From assembly GCA_037074615.1 (NCBI GenBank), contig CM073515.1, positions 10,501,001 to 10,565,000 of the forward strand: a stretch of 64,000 bases of DNA. Direction: 5' to 3'. Shown here piece after piece: positions 42,759-54,429 of the stretch. The notes beneath the pieces are model-generated. The model was given only the letters and a program-made list of their open reading frames with translations. It was not told the origin of the DNA and did no database searches. Made by a program: the position numbers and the translations under genes. The DNA is from Leucaena leucocephala. Lineage: Eukaryota > Streptophyta > Magnoliopsida > Fabales > Fabaceae. How positions within the stretch are numbered: position 1 is the stretch's first letter; each line of letters opens with the position of its first letter.

Positions 42759-44415
42759 TAATTAGAGGAGGCAATCAAGACAGATATTAGAATAAAGACA
42801 ATAAATGTAAATCTTCTATATCTGGAAATTCCTTATTTTAATGTCAACAGAATATAACCATTAATTTTTATTTTATTTAAATATTTGATTGATGGTGATT
42901 ATTGTATTTCTGTAAATGAGTATCCCTTATAAAAAAATGGCTAAAGGATTTGCCCTTAAATGTTTTTTCTCATTCTCCATAGCTCTGTTTTTTCAGTAAA
43001 CTGCTGCTCTCTGTGAATGCTTCTCTGCCTCTCACTTATTGGACGGTTTTAACTTGTGATTCACTTTTGCATTTCTTTGTGCTGATGAGTGTGGAGGGAA
43101 ATATTTTTGCTTGCCCATTTTTGAGAAAGCTTCTAAAATAAAGAGTTCAAAAGTGTTTAGAAACAATTAAAAGCATTATTTTGTTTTGATTGTTTCTTTA
43201 TTTTCTTGGAAATTTTTACGAAGTCACTAAAGAATTTTAGTTGTTATCCACTAACAAAACTTGAGTTCATTCTGATTCTTAGATCAAATGCTTGAAATAT
43301 ACAGATATTTCTTTCTTTGCCTATGGAAGCTCAAAGGTAGGTCAGGTAACACTACCTTTTGGATATGGCTCAACTTTGCCCTAGTGTTTTGTTTTTTTTA
43401 AATTGAAATCGATGGAGATGGAGTTCCACTTTTTGTTGACAAGATTTCACAGATCTGAAAAGAGTTGCAGACTGAAGTGAACTAGTTATCTGAGACATGT
43501 TATGCAGTAGGTAAAGTTTATTTCGCAATAAGAGCTTGACTGTATAACTTGAGCAGATATTTTGCTATTTTTTATTTGAGACTGTACATTTGTTTTTCTC
43601 AAAGGAAACTAGTGAGTCCTGTGCATTGCATGGGGTTTTAAAAAATAAGCAGCACTATTTTTGATTAAGTAGTGCTTGTTGGAGTTTTTTATAGTGTGTA
43701 TATATATATTGTGTTCATATCTTTGTCTTTTGTTTTTCTTCCTTGTTTGACTTATACTTACCAAGTGCATGTTGTTCAGGATTATACCTTTTTCAATTTG
43801 ATCCTATGAAAAAGTTTCACTTCTGTAAATTGACCAACCTTCAGCTGTTTGATTCCAATTTTTTACCATAATATTGTTGGTAACTTGTTATTAACTATTT
43901 TTTTTGGTGAGTTATTTATCAACTTATGTTATGATATTGACTTTCTTTACTTCATTTATTTTAATTTGTACTTTTATGTATTAAAATCTTCTTTCATTTG
44001 GCACCTTCATCTTTGCCCTTTTCTCTATTGTCTTTCTAGCACTGTATATGATACTAATACTCTAATTTAAGTATTTGTGTGCTGTCCATTTATCTCTTAT
44101 CTATGATAATTTGATGATATACTCTCTGTTGCTGTCAAACTCTCCAAGGTACATTTTTAAAAAAAAATTATTTCTTTCAATTCTCATCCAAATTAATTTT
44201 AATAATAACATGAATTACTTATTGGTTCTAAGTTTGTTTCGGATATTTTGATTCAGATAGCTGTTACTTTAACCATTGGATGGTGAGCAACATGCCTATA
44301 TTGTGTATGTTTATGTTAATGGACCATAAATTATCCCGCTCTTTAAATAATGAAAGAGCATTTGGGTCTTTTTTTTCCATAAGATGGAGTTTTAAATCTT
44401 GATTTGAATGACCTT
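42759..44415. other. Intergenic region after the copia element
   Basis: T-rich plus strand (many TTTTT and CTTTT tracts) with no recognisable gene. It might be transcribed 3' sequence displaced from the PPR gene by the copia insertion, but nothing shows that directly. Confidence 0.35.
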
Positions 44416-44419
44416 GCTA

Positions 44420-44760
44420 AGAGTCAATTGTGATCTTGGAGCATTTGTCAAGCTCAAAGAGAAGTTTCATAAGATTGTTATTAGACCATCTATGCTATTG
44501 CTATATGATAGTGAACGTTAAGCATTGAAGGGACCATGGAAGCAATACATAGGGTTAGTAGAGATGAGAATGCTAGGATGGATGTATGGGAATATAATAA
44601 AAGACTAGATCCAAAATGATTGCCTAAAAGGAAAAGTAGGCATGCTATTGAGGAGAAAATGATATAAAATTGATCAATATAGTTTGCACATGGGCAAAGA
44701 AGGTTGTTAGAGTCACCAGTGAGCAAAGTGGAATAGATGGTCTTTAGCCCTATGAGAAGA
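44420..44760 (+). mobile_element. LINE relic (RT C-terminal part)
   Basis: Translating on the plus strand with stops gives KLKEKFHKIVIRPSMLL followed by EMRMLGWMYGNIIKD, a decayed version of the C-terminal region common in a class of plant LINEs, where it reads like VIRPAMLYG then MRMLRWMCG. Only about 340 bp is left. Confidence 0.6.
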
Positions 44761-46849
44761 TGTTAAGGGGGACCATAAAAATTATTGAAGGAAATTTTAG
44801 AGCAAGATCTTGTGGTGAATGATATCTTTGAAAAGTTTATTGTCGATAGAATTTAATAGCATTGTGTGATTCATGTAACCAATTTCACCTATTGGGATAA
44901 GATGTTGAATTAAATGACCTTATGAATGCTGCTCCATTATTTGGTCATTTTAAGAAAGAGATGTTTTGTTTTTTCTTCAAACACCTAAGGTGGAGGTTGC
45001 TACCCTGCTTCATGAAAGAGTGAGGATGTTTGAATTTTGATCTGTGTTAGACAAAATATTACTCAAGTAAATAGAGGGGTTTTTTGCCTGAAAGAGGAGG
45101 GTTTAGGTAAAGCAGATTTTTCTTGCCAATTTCTAGCCTCCTATTTATGGTTCCTATTTTTCAAATGTATATTAGATATGTTAGTTTGAAAATAGTTCCA
45201 TTTTCTTTTTCTTTTGTTTTTTTTATACTGGATAGTTTAAATGAGTTGGGTTCCAGGGGCTGCCCCGGGCTAAGGAACAAATAAAGTTGATGTAGAACAA
45301 GTAGAAGGAACGGGGCAAGATGGGACAAGAAATGAAGGAGGAGGATGAGGTGAAAAAAGAGAGCGGCGGGTTAGAAAGAGAGTCTGAACTTTCATTTGTA
45401 ATCAATCGAAGCCCTGGAACAATTACTGAGGATTTTATAGAGTCAGAGTGATCACTTTTGAATAAGATAACTGTAAAACCACACAAAAGGATAGTTAAAA
45501 GCATCACAATAAAAACAAAAGCTATTAAAATGGAATAAGGCAATTTCCTTTGTATTTCTAATTCATGTGCTTATCCTTAATTGATGGCTTAATCCTTAAT
45601 TTACAAACAATAATATTCCCTTCATCTTTCCTATTCAGTACTGAAGACAAGCAGTATTGTTCACCTCTAATTTAATTAAAATAACTTCTAGTAATATGTT
45701 TTCATAACATTCTCTAGGCAATAAGAGCTTTTCAGATACCAAGATTATAGAAATAAGAAAAGGGGAACACAAAACAAGCAAGGAATTTTCTTATAAAGAT
45801 TTTTTCACAGTACAAAAGAGGTAATCATGAGAAAGGGGGATCAGCGGCATTGCTTTTGCAGCCAATTACAACTGCTTAAGTCTTCTTTCCAAAATCCTAG
45901 CCAAGACTCTCAACATAGGTAGAATTTCACTAAGGTTTCACAGCCTTCTCCCCAAACATCAACCTCGAGGCTGTTACACCTTAACAAACATAGGTTTTTC
46001 TAACGAGCTCCCAAGAAGCTCCTGAAATTTTCCAAAGAAGTCAGCAAACTCAGAATACATGGGGAGGTTAACAAAGTAAGTTTCTAGCATGCTCACATGG
46101 AGCAATAAAGCAATTAGGCAAGATTAAAACTTAAAAGGGAATAGAGAATACTTTAACTTGTTCTTAATTAGCTTTGCACACTAGGTTTGACTTGGCAGAT
46201 CTGTGAAATAAATAGTCTCAAGAAACTAGCTTTTCAAAGCCATCATAGATGCTTCTGATCAGCACAATGTTAATAATCTCCCCGTAAGTGAATGGAGTCG
46301 TATCCTCACTTCTCATCTTTCTTTTTGTAGAAATTGAAGTTCAAAGTCCTCAGAACTTAGTTTAGAATAGCACTGCAATTTTTTTTATAAAAGATAAAAG
46401 AGAAACCTAAACTTTCAAGTACTTAGGCCATCAAGCCTACTTCAACAAAAGAGGTCCATTGGCTGAAACATATGCGATAAACCCATACCCATGCTATCCA
46501 AACAGACATAAATGTAACAGCTGAAAAATAGAGAGTAAAGCTAAAAATAGAAATACAAATTGCTAATTGAGAAACAAGATAAAATCTTATTTAAATGACA
46601 TATCCTCCGATACTCCCCTTTGATCTGATGGTCCAACTTGGAGCTGTTCAACTACCATTATCAGTTGTCTTCTCCAACAACAATATCTACTGGAGCAACA
46701 ATGCTGGAACTCAACCTTTTCTGCACTAGTCTGGGGTCACAAGAATTCAAGGGTCTTATCTCTTGGTTTCCTGCCCAATTGCCAACCAGCCTACTCAGTA
46801 TGACATGCCTTTTTGCTGTGTTAATACCAAGTTCTTCCTTCTTTGTTTA
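44761..46849. other. Region without a recognised gene
   Basis: No intact coding sequence is seen. Open frames at 45223-45543 (minus) and 46638-46850 (plus) have no domain. Because a decayed copia gag follows directly, part of this may be unrecognisable retroelement. Confidence 0.35.
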
Positions 46850-47475
46850 ACTGGTAGTCACTAGTTTGCGATCTCTTTGCTTTTATATCAGATGATTTAG
46901 AAACTGTAGGAAAATTTTGAGCTGCTGAGTTCAGTCTTTTTCCGCTTTCGTCCTTCACTTTATAAAAAACTTCTCTGAGGAAGGTAAAGGATCACAGCTT
47001 ATGATTCTCCTTTTGATGATCTCTTTAGAGTTTGAGTTGAGGCCTGGAAGGAACTTTTAGATTCTTTTCTCCTCGTTCAGTTGCATGAAATAGGCTGCAT
47101 CAACCACACATGACCATGGATGAGTCTCAAAGGTCTCACTATAGCCACTTTTTATGTGAATATTGTAATATTCACCTTGTCTGAAGAATTGAAGAAATGC
47201 TTCAATATCAAATAATACTTGCTTGTTTTTCAAATTAAGGAACAAGTCTCCATCGCTGCCTCCCAAATTTCTTGTGCTGTTTGGTGCCGCAAAGTGTTTC
47301 CCCCAATCTCAGTGGTCATTGAATTGATCGGCCTTGACATAATCTGGCTGTTTTGGTTTTCCCACACCATAAACTTAGCATCTCCAATGCTTGTGGGCAC
47401 AGCTGCTTCTGTGAGATCGTCTGCTGTATCTTCCTCAAATGAAAAGCAGAATGCTGGCTGACCACTATAAGTAGT
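46850..47475 (-). mobile_element. Decayed copia gag relic
   Basis: Going down from 47460 on the minus strand, fragments in three frames read AAVPTSIGDAKFMVWENQNS, MTTEIGGNT with EIWEAAMET, then YYNIHIKSGYSETFETHPWS and LREVFYKVKDESGKR. Order and spacing match copia gag. MTTEIS and REVFFMAKQEESR in the full element at 41.8-42.6 kb are the counterparts, but this is a different, older family. Confidence 0.65.
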
Positions 47476-47641
47476 TTTTGCTATTTAGGTTATGGTCTGT
47501 GATAATTGCAGGTGCATATTTGAGTGAGTCATGGATGACGAGAGAAGATGTGATGCAATTGTGAGGAGAAGATGAAGTGTCTCAAATGAGAAATCCTGTC
47601 CTATTTGTACTTCGGCTTTCATCCCTGTGACAAGTTGGAGC

Positions 47642-47886
47642 AGATGTTATAGGAAATATAATAAATATTAAATGTTAGTTACAGTAGTTACAAGTTAGTT
47701 ACCGTTAGACGGAGGTAGGTAGGAATCGGAGGCTATAAATAGGATGCCTCATATCTCATGTAATTCAGATTATGATCTGTCTCAGTGAATAACTACTGAA
47801 CTATTCAGAATTGTTCTCTCTTCTTTCCTCTATGTTTCGCTCTCTTTTCTGAAATCCCTTTGGGCACTGTTTATTCTCTTATATCA
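47642..47886 (+). repeat. Possible solo LTR
   Basis: It starts TGTTATAGGAAATATAATAA, has a TATA box (GCTATAAATAGG) near 47730, a CT-rich transcribed-type segment, and ends near CTTATATCA. This is the layout of a short plant LTR on the plus strand. No second copy or flanking duplication was found, so it is tentative. Confidence 0.4.
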
Positions 47887-48189
47887 TGTTGAAATTCGGG
47901 GTTTAATAATCCTCTGAACATATTCTATTGAATATCACCTAAACATATAAGAGAGACTCCTAAATTCTCAAGTAAGTAAAGTGATAAAAAGTTTGTGTCT
48001 ATGAACACAACGGAATACATGCTTAGTTAGTATGCTTACTAGGCCAAAGGCTTACAAGCAAAGAGGAAAAAGGGAAATTCATTTGACAAAATGGAAGAGA
48101 GGATAGGTACAGCAAATTATCCCCCTACCTAGACACATCACCGAACATTATTCTCTTAGAAATCTCTTATCATATATCAAATACTCCTC

Positions 48190-48600
48190 CCCTAATAAAC
48201 TCCTTGTCCACAAGGATTATAGAAATTGGAGGAGCAGCAGTAGGGAATGAGGAAATTGCTGCTGTATAGCCGAAAGGTCTTCCCGAGTAGCATCTTCAGG
48301 TTGGGGAAACTTCCAACGAACCAAAACTGGGGTAACAAGAAGGTTGTGGTGCTTAACAATCTTCCTTCCTAAAATCTCTTAAGGTTGAAGTATAAATTGA
48401 CCATGATCATCCACAGGAGGAAGAGAAGGATTAACAACAGCAGAAGGTCCATCATATTTCTTAAGAAGTGAAACATGAAACACCGGGTGCAGTAACCGGA
48501 GGCAAATCCAATTCATAAGCTACAGCATCAATGCGTTTCAACTCCTTGAAAGGTCCAAAACACCAAGTAGCAAGCTTGTGAGATTCATTTATCGGTGCGG
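48190..48600 (-). mobile_element. Ty3/gypsy relic (end of integrase and chromodomain-like tail)
   Basis: The minus strand gives GPFKELKRIDAVAYELDLPP and, after two stops, VTPVLVRWKFPQPEDATRED with LSAIQQQFPH. These are decayed forms of the gypsy integrase C-terminal block (GPF...AVAYELDLP) and the chromodomain-like LVQW...EEATWED...FP. Only this 400-bp tail is present. Confidence 0.75.
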
Positions 48601-50084
48601 TGCAATGCGCCTTGTTCTAGAATATTCCTCTGTAATTTACTCCCTAGAATCCTCAAATTCCCTAATTCGTATTCTTCCCTTGATTGGGACACAACCTGAT
48701 TTATTTCCTGGACAGGAATTACATTATGATAAACATTCCTCGACAAGTCTGCATTCTCCCCGATTCATTCTCCTTCTTAATTACCTTCATGGTCAACTCA
48801 AATTATTGATTACTCAACATGAAGATGTACCTATCCATTTTAAATAATTGAAGTTTGTTCTGCTGCTCTTTGTTCTATGGCGGTAAATTTTCAACCTTCT
48901 TAATGATTCGTAAATATGGGGTGATGATTGATCAAAGGGTATGAATTTTTTAAGAATTCACTAAAATATGGATTTTAAAATATTAGAAAGATGACCCATT
49001 TGTATACATATGTGTGTATGGGTGCATGCATACATTCATGCATGTTCATTGTTTGTAACTTCCTAGTTCTCAGTAGCTGGCATGTAAAGGACATATAAAA
49101 GGCCAGATGGCACTAAAAAAATTGGGTGTGGACTCACATCTTATTTATATGATCAGTATCTTGTTTTTCTTTATCTCTTTTCAAATGCATGATATGCCTT
49201 TCACTATTGAAAATGTTGAGAAATAGGATTGTGAAAGCTGCCAAACAATTGTTTTCTGTTTCCTTTGCTGTCTCAGTTCTTGCTTCTGAGCCTTGGTAAG
49301 TGGGCTCTTTGATATTATATCTCTGTCTAATAAGTTGCATTGATCTGACGAAAATGCTGATGTAGATGCCAATGAAGAGGGAGAACGATGAGAAAAGTAC
49401 GGCATGAATACAACGGCTGCTGAATCCAGCATGGTCCTCGAGAAACATTGAAGTGACCCATAATGGATCTTGATGAAAGCGGCAAGAGATATCGCGGTGA
49501 AGAAACCGACATTGAAGCTGCATGACTCTTATATTGCATACCGATCATCGTTTTGGTAATGCCATGATGTCCTCACTGCCAACTTATGTGTTGTTTCTAT
49601 TGTCACGGCATGCCTTCAGCATGTTATGTTTTAGTGTGTGTAGGTGCACTTTCAATAAAATATAAGAAGTTGGGCTGAATGGAGCTTATCAACAATGAGA
49701 ATTGGTATCATCCTTGTCAGCTGCAATTTTAGATTCCGGTATGGAGTTCTTCATGCAGCAGTTACCAAACCAAGTGCAGATTGGTGACGGTATTGGCCTC
49801 TTGGAGGATTTACGTCGGGGCACGTTGAATTTTCATGGGTCCTTGTTTATCATGACTAGAGTTCCGAGTTCGAGAGGAGGATATCACTTTGGTGATGGAA
49901 GTGCATCGGTTGTGGAAAATGGCTCCTTTGTTCTGTTTCGACAATTCAGTTGTGCTGTTCTTATTATGTGCTGCATGTTTCACTGCATTTGTGTGGACCT
50001 TTTTATCATCCAAAAAGAAAAAAGAAAAAGACAAACACTACTGCTATTATATCTTTCCAGGGAAGATTAATGCATAACAGGGCC
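48601..50084. other. Region without a recognised gene
   Basis: Base composition is less AT-rich than the surroundings, and open frames at 49134-49523 (minus) and 49702-50070 (plus) are moderately long, but neither has recognisable domains. It could be an untranslated exon or decayed gene. I could not support either. Confidence 0.35.
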
Positions 50085-50520
50085 TATTTAAATAAGAGTT
50101 TAAAAAATATCTTATAAAAAAAGTAGTTTTTAAATAATTTTTAGAAAAGGAACTTTTAAAAAAAATAGTTCTGAATAATTAGTATTTGGATAGTTATTAT
50201 CAGAAAGATTTTTGTAATTGAAAAATTACCAGAAAGAGTGTGATTTTATTAAATAGAGGATAGAGAAGAGAGAAGAGAATGTAGAGATAAGAGAGGTGAT
50301 AGGATGCAAGAAAAAATAAAGGTAAAATAGTAATTAGGTAATCTATAAACTCTTATTATTTTATAAATTAGTCTGAGTAGCTTATTTAAAATTTTAGTTT
50401 TAAATTATAGTTTAGTCTTTTTAGATAAATATAGTTATTTGTTTTAAAAAAATTAAATTAAAATTTTGCTAAAAAATATTTTTAAAATTATAGTTTATGT
50501 GGTTTATAAACACATGCATT
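50085..50520 (+). repeat. Dispersed AT-rich element, short form (family F1, copy d)
   Basis: It begins GGGCCTATTTAAATAAG, passes through CTTATAAAAAAAGTAGTTTT, GTATTTGGATAGTTATTATC and AATTGAAAAATTACCAG, has a purine-rich centre (GAGAAGAGAGAAGAGAATG), and ends TTTATAAACACATGCATT. It is the plus-strand counterpart of 32450-32945. Confidence 0.65.
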
Positions 50521-51210
50521 CAGTTAGAAAAATATAAGCATGCATGACTATTTTTGACCTAGCTTTTCAAATGCTAAATCATTGCTTTTTAAAAAAATGG
50601 TTTCTTGGTACAACCTAATATCTCTTGGTCAGCTTTCCCGGAGATATATGTTTTAGCTTTTGATTTTGCGTGGCCATGGAGATATATGGTTTTTGAATCT
50701 GGGAAATACAATGAACATTTTGATGAAGAAAATTGATGCACTTTTGTTGAGTCCTGTCAGCATATTGATCTTGTATTATGCCACTACTGTAATTCTTTTT
50801 TTTTTATTTCTTTTTTCTTGTTTCATTAAGGGGCTGGTTTATTTATTTATTTTAAGAAAAAATTACTAGGAGATCACAAACAAATGATTTAATTATCTAA
50901 AAGTCACAATGATTACTAATGAACTAACAATAATGACAAGTTTCTATATAGAAATTGACAATAAATTTATGATATTTAATAATTTTTAGTGAAAATATCC
51001 CTTAAAATTTTATAGTAATTTTTCCTTTGATTTTATTCATTAATAGTTACAGCTAAAGAAGTTTTTATCCTTCCTATTTAATTAATAAAAATAAAGAGAA
51101 ATTATAAGAATCTAATAAAAAATTATAAGGACCTAAAAATTATAGAGACTTACAGATTAATTTATTTTTAAAAACAAATAAGGGAAGAAAATAAATATAT
51201 AATATAATAA
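50521..51210. other. Intergenic AT-rich sequence
   Basis: No gene or defined element is seen; an open frame at 50660-50869 is low complexity. Confidence 0.4.
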
Positions 51211-51211
51211 G

Positions 51212-51475
51212 TTGTATTCTTCTAATTTTAAATATAAAATATATTTAATTAATTTAATTATATTAAGAAAATTAATTAATTTAATTATTATATCTTTTTA
51301 AGGTACTATAATTATTTTTTTAATTTTAATTTTAATTTTTTTTATTTAATTATTATTAAAAGAGTATAATAAAGATAATTTAAAAAAGATTTAATAAATT
51401 TAAAAAATATATATTATGTTTAAAATTATAATTAATTTTTTAATTAAATTTTATATTTAAGAGGGGAGATACTAT
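51212..51475. mobile_element. Stowaway-like MITE (family F2)
   Basis: The left part TTCTTCTAATTTTAAATATA pairs with the right end TTATATTTAAGAGGGGAGA. The internal TTTAATTAATTTAATTATAT is shared with the other F2 copies. Confidence 0.5.
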
Positions 51476-51707
51476 TTTTGAAACAGGGCCTTGGTAATTT
51501 TTGTGTACTCTTCATTTGTCTCCCTCTAACTAACAAATTCAAAGAATTGTAAAGAAGAGGAATCATTTATTGATTTTACACAAATTGACCTATATATTCT
51601 TCTGATCTTTCCCTTTTCCTGCTTTTTTTTTCCACCATGGCCATACTTCAGTTTATATTCTCTCTATGTTATTACATATTTGATCTCAATTGTCTACATC
51701 ACATTTG

Positions 51708-51710
<3 letters not shown>

Positions 51711-51740
<30 letters not shown>
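51711..51740. repeat. (AT)15 microsatellite
   Basis: A perfect AT run lies between two F2 elements. Confidence 0.85.
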
Positions 51741-51742
<2 letters not shown>

Positions 51743-51787
51743 AAGAAGTAAGTTTAATTCATTCAAATGTATCAACTATTTAAAACT

Positions 51788-52030
51788 TTATTACTGATTA
51801 AATCCTTAATATATAACATATTTAATTAATTTAATTAGATTAAAGAAATTAGTTAATATAATATTTTTTTATAAAATATTATAATAATTTTTTTAATTTT
51901 ATCTTTTATTTTTTTATTTGATTATTTTTAAAAAATATCAACAAAAATATTAATATAAAAATATATTTTATATTTATAATTAAAATTAATTATTTAATTA
52001 AATTATGTATTAAAGACTGCGGAGTATTAC
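51788..52030. mobile_element. Stowaway-like MITE (family F2)
   Basis: The left part TTAAATCCTTAATATATAAC pairs with the right end TATTAAAGACTGCGGAGTA. The core closely follows the copy 300 bp to the left. Confidence 0.5.
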
Positions 52031-52739
52031 ACATAAAAATAGGCTCTTTATAAGCGTAGTGCACATGATGACCCAAAAAAGAAAGAACTAAAGGGAAAGT
52101 GAGAAAAAGGGTAAAAGTGGAGATAAAGAGAAACTTGATTGATAACTACGTACACATCCAAATATGTGTGCCTTTCTAGTATTAATAATTTATGAATAGT
52201 ATGATTTGTTCCATTTTTAAATTTTTATATATTATTTATTTTTTAGAACAAGTTTTCACCCAAATATCTTATATTATAAATTCACAAAATAAAAATGAAT
52301 AATAGAGAGAGAGAGAGAGTGGAGAGAGAGATGCTGGATAATCCAAGAAGAGATAACCTTATGGAAACGATTTGGATGGTCTCAATTGATAGAAATATCA
52401 GCTAACTCAATTATTAGATCTAATTATTCATATTAATTCAGACAATTCATATTATAACTTTTTAATTTTTGACAGACAAAATTATTATTATTTTTTTTTA
52501 CAGTTGGAAGCTGAAGGATTATTTTGATTAAGCATCCTAACATCTTCTTTTTTAAACAGATAAAATAAATTAATATTAGAATTTGATTTTATCAATTAAA
52601 AAGATCTGATTTCAAAGAGTATAATCAAGAAACATACATGAAACTTTATACTAATCCATCAACAACTCTTTATAGGAAAAAACTAAACTCTGTACATATA
52701 ATACTTTCTACAATTTCTCTCTAGCTAAGCAATTATTCT

Positions 52740-52776
<37 letters not shown>

Positions 52777-52777
52777 C
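52031..52777. other. 3' flank of the small plant-specific gene
   Basis: No gene is seen. It contains a GA run (52302-52330) and an AT microsatellite (52744-52773) directly after the stop codon side of the next gene. Confidence 0.4.
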
Positions 52778-53116
52778 CTACATCAAAATTGCAAACCTCA
52801 TGCTATCACTCACAATCATCTGATTCATATCAGAGAAATGTTCATAATCCCCAGTAGATCCCCAAAACCCATCATAATTATTATAGTCACCATTATTATT
52901 ATTACTAGTAGAAGAAATACATAAGATTACAGACATGGGTGCAAGAAAAATACTATGCATCAGAGACCATGCTTGTGATCTTCTTCTTCTTCCTCCTCCT
53001 CCTCCTCCTTCTCCTTCTCTGTCACCTCCTCCTGCAAACATGCTCTCATCTGCAACCCTAGAGCTCTTCTTCATGTTCTCCAAGCTTCTCGCCATGGCAG
53101 CTACAAGACGCCACAT
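52778..53116 (-). CDS. Small plant-specific protein of unknown function (C terminus SDSMRFAILM)
   Basis: This 112-residue frame starts MWRLVAAMARSLENMKKSSR, has the conserved-looking VADESMF, a Gly/Arg low-complexity stretch (GGGGGGRRRR), a hydrophobic segment SLMHSIFLAPMSVILCIS (about residues 51-68), and ends MNQMIVSDSMRFAILM. It fits a family of short angiosperm proteins with a basic N terminus, a VxDESMF block and the terminal SDSMRxAILM; no biochemical function is known to me. The start is placed at 53116. The open frame extends 85 codons further upstream, but that part contains an IYIYIYIYI stretch from a TA microsatellite and is most likely leader sequence. No intron is needed. Confidence 0.7.
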   Translation of the reverse strand: MWRLVAAMARSLENMKKSSRVADESMFAGGGDREGEGGGGGGRRRRSQAWSLMHSIFLAPMSVILCISSTSNNNNGDYNNYDGFWGSTGDYEHFSDMNQMIVSDSMRFAILM

Positions 53117-53129
53117 CGATCTTTTGAGG

Positions 53130-53158
53130 ATGATATATATATATATATATATATATAT
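53130..53158. repeat. (AT)n microsatellite in the leader of the small gene
   Basis: About 14 AT units lie 15 bp upstream of the start codon, in the region expected to be 5'UTR or core promoter. Confidence 0.8.
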
Positions 53159-53371
53159 CTTTATATGATCTTCAAAGAGAGAAAGGGGTTTGGTTTGTGA
53201 GTTTGTGCTGTTGTTGTGGATTATAGAATTCTGTATGAAGGAGGAGGGGTTGTGAAGTGATGTGCAGAGAAAAAGGAAGAGGTTGAAGGAGGTTTTAATA
53301 ATGGTTTTCTTCAGTGGTGGATGGTGCTGTTGCTGTATGTACTTTTGCCGGTTCGCGCTTGTGTTTATCAC

Positions 53372-54429
53372 AAAAGCTTAATGGCTTCTTTATAGGTTTT
53401 TAAGAGACAAATCTTCATAAATCTAGGGAAAATTACACTTGAGGACCAAACAAAAGGAATATTTGCTTTCAAGGCTCATAAGTGTTTTTACTTTTTTGCT
53501 GAAGATAAATGTTTTGATTAATTACTAAGAAATCCCTGAGAACCAACAGTTGTATAACTATACTACCCTCTAGAAATGACTATTTACTAATTTAGTCCCA
53601 ATTAAAGAAATTATGTCAATTAATTAAATATTACTAATTTTTTATTATAATTTTTTATTGTGCCAACTCAATCTACCAGTAGAAGTTAAAAAATGTTGCG
53701 AGGACGTTAAAAATTCTTTTTGTACTAGTTTTTTTAAATAATTAAAATGTCAATTTGGTCTTTTTAATGTAATTTGTGCGCGCGTATATATATATAGAGA
53801 GAGAGAGAGACATTCTATACGTACTGTTACACAGATATTTAGTACGTAGCATCTTATTATTGTTTTTTCTTTGGATAGATATAAAGGGTGGGGTCTATAT
53901 CTACCCCAACTTGCCGACAAAGGTGCTTTATCGTAGGACAAGACTCGGCTTCATCTCCATTTTTTTGAAAAAATTTGGCTTCACTTTTGTCGTTTTATAT
54001 AATAAAACAATGGAACAAAAATCGGATAAAATATGTAAATATGTTGCTGCCTCCATATATATATATATAGATTCTGATCTCAAAAAATTAAACAAAGATG
54101 CATAAGAATCAATATGACATGAACTGTTATAGTTAAACATTAGTAAAGTAGATGAAAATGAAAATTAAATTAAAAATAATTTTATAAATAAAAATATCTT
54201 TTGAGCCTTTTTTCGGGACACCTTTTGTGCCCCTACTTGAAACAAAATGATGACAAGAGACCACATTATTTATAATGGAATGATATTATATCCCAGCGTT
54301 TTTCCTTCATTCTCATCCTCATTATTTATATAATTTCAACCAAATATATTTGTTTACTCCTAGATAGTCATATTAATCATGTTTGTTATAAATCAAATTT
54401 ATATATTGATGTAATCCCATTTGTTACAT
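53372..54429. other. Intergenic region
   Basis: No gene is supported. Open frames at 53776-54105 and in the opposite frames are generated by TATATA and GAGAGA runs (53784-53810). Confidence 0.45.

Noticed and set aside
45223..45543. 106-codon minus-strand frame with hydrophobic start
   Set aside because: No family resemblance, no splice partners, and it lies in a region of retroelement relics.
49134..50070. Moderately long frames on both strands
   Set aside because: Overlapping frames with no domain and no consistent exon structure; noted only as an unassigned region.
52935..53371. Plus-strand frame 52935-53168 and the upstream extension of the orphan frame to 53371
   Set aside because: The first is antisense to the orphan gene; the second contains a microsatellite-coded IYIYIY stretch and no conserved text.
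53750..54140. Frames around 53776-54105 on both strands
   Set aside because: They are created by TATATA and GAGAGA runs; no conserved composition.
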